Origin: Streptomyces violaceoruber
GTDB taxonomy: Bacteria; Actinomycetota; Actinomycetes; Streptomycetales; Streptomycetaceae
Direction of reading: 5' to 3'
Assembly (NCBI GenBank): GCA_000720805.1
Contig: JODI01000100.1
Span: forward strand, 1 to 26,294
Length of the DNA: 26,294 nt
In this document: piece after piece, positions 24,770-26,294 of the stretch
How the letters are laid out: every line of letters starts with the position of its first letter
How positions within the stretch are numbered: position 1 is the stretch's first letter
Notes under the pieces: model-generated
Databases searched by the model: none
What the model was told of the DNA's origin: nothing
Seen by the model: only the letters and a program-made list of their open reading frames with translations
Position numbers and translations under genes: made by a program

Positions 24770-24822
24770 GCATTAACCTCCTGATCCACATCAAACAAGC
24801 GTTGGTGTATCAACCACCTTTA
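24770..24822 (-). promoter_or_regulatory. Putative promoter/operator of the aldehyde oxidase operon
   Basis: An AT-rich stretch on the minus strand contains TTGATA, CAACGCTTGTTTGAT and GGTTAATGCTTGGCC. GTTG-N6-CAAC (24801-24814) is an inverted repeat and TCAA/TTGA half-sites recur. TAATGCTTG is shared with the ALDH-2 promoter at about 13515-13523, also on the minus strand. The -10 box is not certain. Confidence 0.5.
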
Positions 24823-24897
24823 TAACTCCATGAGTGGATGACGGACGAGCATGTCCGGGACGGGAGTCGCTCAGGCGAGGACGCAGGGCGGCGGCGC

Positions 24898-25054
24898 CTC
24901 CCGCTTCGTGGCCCTTGCCGGGCCGACGAGCGCCGGCGACTCGCCCGCCGGGACGGCCACGTCGACACCGTCCAGGGCCCAGGTGGGCCGCAGGATTTCT
25001 TCAGACCGGCACCCACCAGGACGGGGGCGCGGTAGCCGTATGGAACGACTTCAT
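24898..25054 (-). pseudogene. ABC transporter ATPase, N-terminal remnant
   Basis: An ATG at 25054 starts MKSFHTATAP and, across two small frame changes, continues VLVGAGLKKSCG, then PTWALDGVDVAVPAGES and ALVGP near 24925. This is the start of an ABC ATPase up to the Walker A loop (usual form LxKxYGxxxALDGVxxxVxxGExxALVGPSGSGKST). The Walker A itself is replaced by GPARATKRE and the rest is missing. The ATG overlaps the stop of the 38-residue ORF, so the two were one operon. Confidence 0.62.
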
Positions 25055-25167
25055 CGGGCGGAATCGACGGTGACGAGGGCGCACAGGACGAGGCACCCGG
25101 CGAGCGCCGCCAGGGCCCATTCGAGAACGGTGAGCATCTGCATGCTGTCGACGGTCCCGCCGGACAT
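25051..25167 (-). CDS. Small membrane peptide, 38 residues
   Basis: ATG 25167 opens a 38-codon frame with a single hydrophobic segment at residues 11-33 (LTVLEWALAALAGCLVLCAL), a short polar N-terminus (MSGGTVDS) and VDSAR at the end. The stop overlaps the ATG of the ABC-ATPase remnant (ATGA), the pattern of a translationally coupled leader gene. Such single-span peptides are often missed. I do not recognise a family. A GGGCGGGCGCGT stretch precedes the start rather than a clear ribosome site. It might be a real small subunit or leader of the lost transporter, or a chance frame; the coupling favours the former. Confidence 0.4.
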   Translation of the reverse strand: MSGGTVDSMQMLTVLEWALAALAGCLVLCALVTVDSAR

Positions 25168-25560
25168 ACGCGCCCGCCCTCGACCGCCGGGCTGCTCCGA
25201 GGCGGCCGACATCGGCCTGCGGGCCAACCCACCGCCCGCCGTGGCTACGCAGCCTTTGCGGCGTGGAACCTGACACGCCGCTCTTTTTCCGGACCCCTCG
25301 CCGTACTGCTCCTTCCCGCACGCCGCCTGGCTCCCGAATGGCGTGCCGGCGCCGCCACGCTGGGCTCCTTGACCTGACCCGGGTCACTTCTGGAACTCGG
25401 TGGTGGACGGCATCCACCTGGCCCGTGAAGATCGAAGTCGTGGATGTCCGGCAGGGCGGCTCTGGGCACGTGATCTTGTGGCCGTAGCCGGATACTGAAG
25501 GAAGCAGCCTCGGCCAGTCGGCACCTCCCTCGTCGTCGGGGCTGAGCAGCTGAAGGCGCT
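25168..25560. other. Intergenic stretch, nothing recognised
   Basis: About 390 bp lie before the LysE stop. The plus strand near 25420-25487 has a short tail reading VKIEVVDVRQGGSGHVILWP that looks protein-like but has no body or start. No RNA gene or clear hairpin was seen. Confidence 0.35.
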
Positions 25561-26199
25561 TCAGGCGGCCGCGGCGACGCCGATGCCGATGGCGATGAAC
25601 AGCCAGCCGGTCGTCAGTTCCCAGCGGTGGCGGACCTTCGGGCGGGCGAGGAATGCTCGCAGTCGCGAGGCGAGGGCGACAAGAACGAACCAGTAGGCGA
25701 CGCCGATGAGGACGTCCAGGATGCCGAGGAAGAAAATCTGCTGAGCCGTCGATCCGCCGCCGTGGACGAACTGCGGCAGGACGCTGAGGAAGAACAGCGC
25801 TGCCTTGGGGTTGAGTACATTGGTGAGGAAGCCCTGAGTGAAGCCGGACCGCCACCGGCCGTGGGCTGATCCTCCTTCCGGCGGAGTCCGCGGCGCTGGA
25901 CCGCCCGTGGTGTCTCGCTCGGCGGGCCGCTCGTGGGCGGCCCGCCGAGCGGCCAGCAGCGCCCGGATTCCCAGGTAGACGAGGTAGGCCGCGCCCAGGA
26001 GCTTGATGGCGTCGTAGACCACCGGGGAGCGTTGGGCTATCAGTGACAGCCCGGCGGCGGCGGCGAGCATGTGCACACACAGCCCCGTCTGGGCACCCAG
26101 CGCCGCGGCCCGCCCCTTGGCGGGATGCTCGGTGGCCGACCTCAGCACTACGAGGAAGTCCGGGCCGGGGACCACATAGGCCACCAGTACGACGCCTAA
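25561..26199 (-). pseudogene. LysE-family exporter, 5' end cut off by IS
   Basis: A LysE/RhtB-type membrane exporter of amino acids or similar small molecules. The family opening VAYVVPGPDFLVVLRSA is present, followed by GAQTGLCVHMLAAAAGLSLI, LLGAAYLVYLGIRAL, a charged loop at about 85-110, GFLTNVLNPKAALFFLSVLP, and two C-terminal hydrophobic segments (YWFVLVALASRLRAFL, LTTGWLFIAIGIGVAAA). The reading is family-like back to LLGVVLVAY at 26199, where the IS sequence starts; the first 10 or so residues and the promoter are gone. An internal GTG before AYVVPGPDF could still start a 207-residue protein, but without a native promoter. Length is otherwise normal. Confidence 0.75.
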
Positions 26200-26294
26200 G
26201 AGTTCATCTCATTTGGGCTGTTCGATAGTCTGGCCTCGTGGGGATCGTTGAACGTCTGGTGCCAGATGAGTTGTGGGAGCTGTTCCAGCGGGTG
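26200..26294 (+). mobile_element. IS5-like insertion sequence, 5' end, right copy (partial)
   Basis: The right edge repeats, in inverted orientation, the sequence at the left edge: 88 bp from 26207 onward differ from it at 5 positions. The element replaces the start of the LysE gene and runs rightward out of the window. CTAA just before 26200 would suit an IS5-type target, but the other side of the insertion is not visible. Confidence 0.8.
26238..26294 (+). CDS. IS5-family transposase, first 19 codons
   Basis: GTG 26238 starts a frame reading VGIVERLVPDELWELFQRV to the window edge. It matches the first 19 residues of the left copy with two changes (E for G, Q for E). These changes and a few silent ones show the two copies are related but not a fresh duplication. 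Confidence 0.75.
   Translation, partial: MGIVERLVPDELWELFQRV

Noticed and set aside
24499..24813. Possible N-terminal extension of the 2Fe-2S subunit
   Set aside because: The extension reads as an SDR start remnant plus Arg-rich noise, and would bury the Tat signal inside the protein.
1..26294. CRISPR arrays, tRNA or rRNA genes
   Set aside because: No regularly spaced repeats, cloverleaf-like segments or rRNA motifs were seen on reading through the window.

Overview
The window is GC-rich actinobacterial DNA and looks like Streptomyces. The reasons are strong GC third-position bias, an XRE/sigma-like regulator typical of streptomycetes, frequent GTG starts, leaderless promoters, and transposase types common in that genus. 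Most of it reads as accessory DNA: intact metabolic genes lie among decayed genes and insertion-sequence pieces. Both ends carry the inward-facing 5' end of the same IS5-like element, in opposite orientation (1-277 minus, 26200-26294 plus). The 26 kb is therefore framed like the inside of a composite element, and each IS copy cuts a gene: a thiamine-diphosphate enzyme on the left and a LysE exporter on the right.

Left third (278-7376): a decaying catabolic cluster on the minus strand. Three core genes are intact and translationally coupled: a fumarylacetoacetate-hydrolase family enzyme, a CaiB-type CoA transferase and an HMG-CoA-lyase-like enzyme. Around them are broken genes: a class II aldolase with its middle deleted, a frameshifted TPP enzyme, a frameshifted SDR, and a divergent frameshifted LysR regulator with a near-perfect AT-rich palindrome just before its start. 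The LysR tail abuts the last third of an ISL3-type transposase.

Middle (7265-16630): an XRE/sigma-like regulator, a Cys-motif gene killed by one stop codon, and then carbonyl metabolism. This part has two aldehyde dehydrogenases, an MDR oxidoreductase, and an SDR divergent from a MarR regulator (MarR-1). An inverted LuxR-type HTH remnant and an orphan NarL-type response regulator with a perfect terminator hairpin follow.

Right third (16976-26199): an aldo/keto reductase divergent from a TrmB/LuxR-like regulator across a perfect 22-bp palindrome, and a second MarR gene (MarR-2; 102 of 151 residues identical to MarR-1 by eye, no gaps). A four-gene molybdenum aldehyde oxidase operon follows (Tat-targeted 2Fe-2S subunit, FAD/4Fe-4S subunit, Mo-cofactor subunit, XdhC-like chaperone; PaoABCD/YagTSRQ order). 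Upstream of it lie an SDR fragment, an ABC-ATPase fragment with a 38-residue membrane peptide, and the truncated LysE gene.

Taken together, 8989-24830 looks like an aldehyde/carbonyl-handling island: two NAD(P) aldehyde dehydrogenases, an MDR enzyme, an SDR, an AKR and a molybdenum aldehyde oxidase. Four promoters in it carry TCAA/TTGA half-site palindromes. Both MarR genes have a TATTCT -10 box exactly 6 nt before the GTG start. A shared MarR regulon is my inference, and the substrate is unknown.
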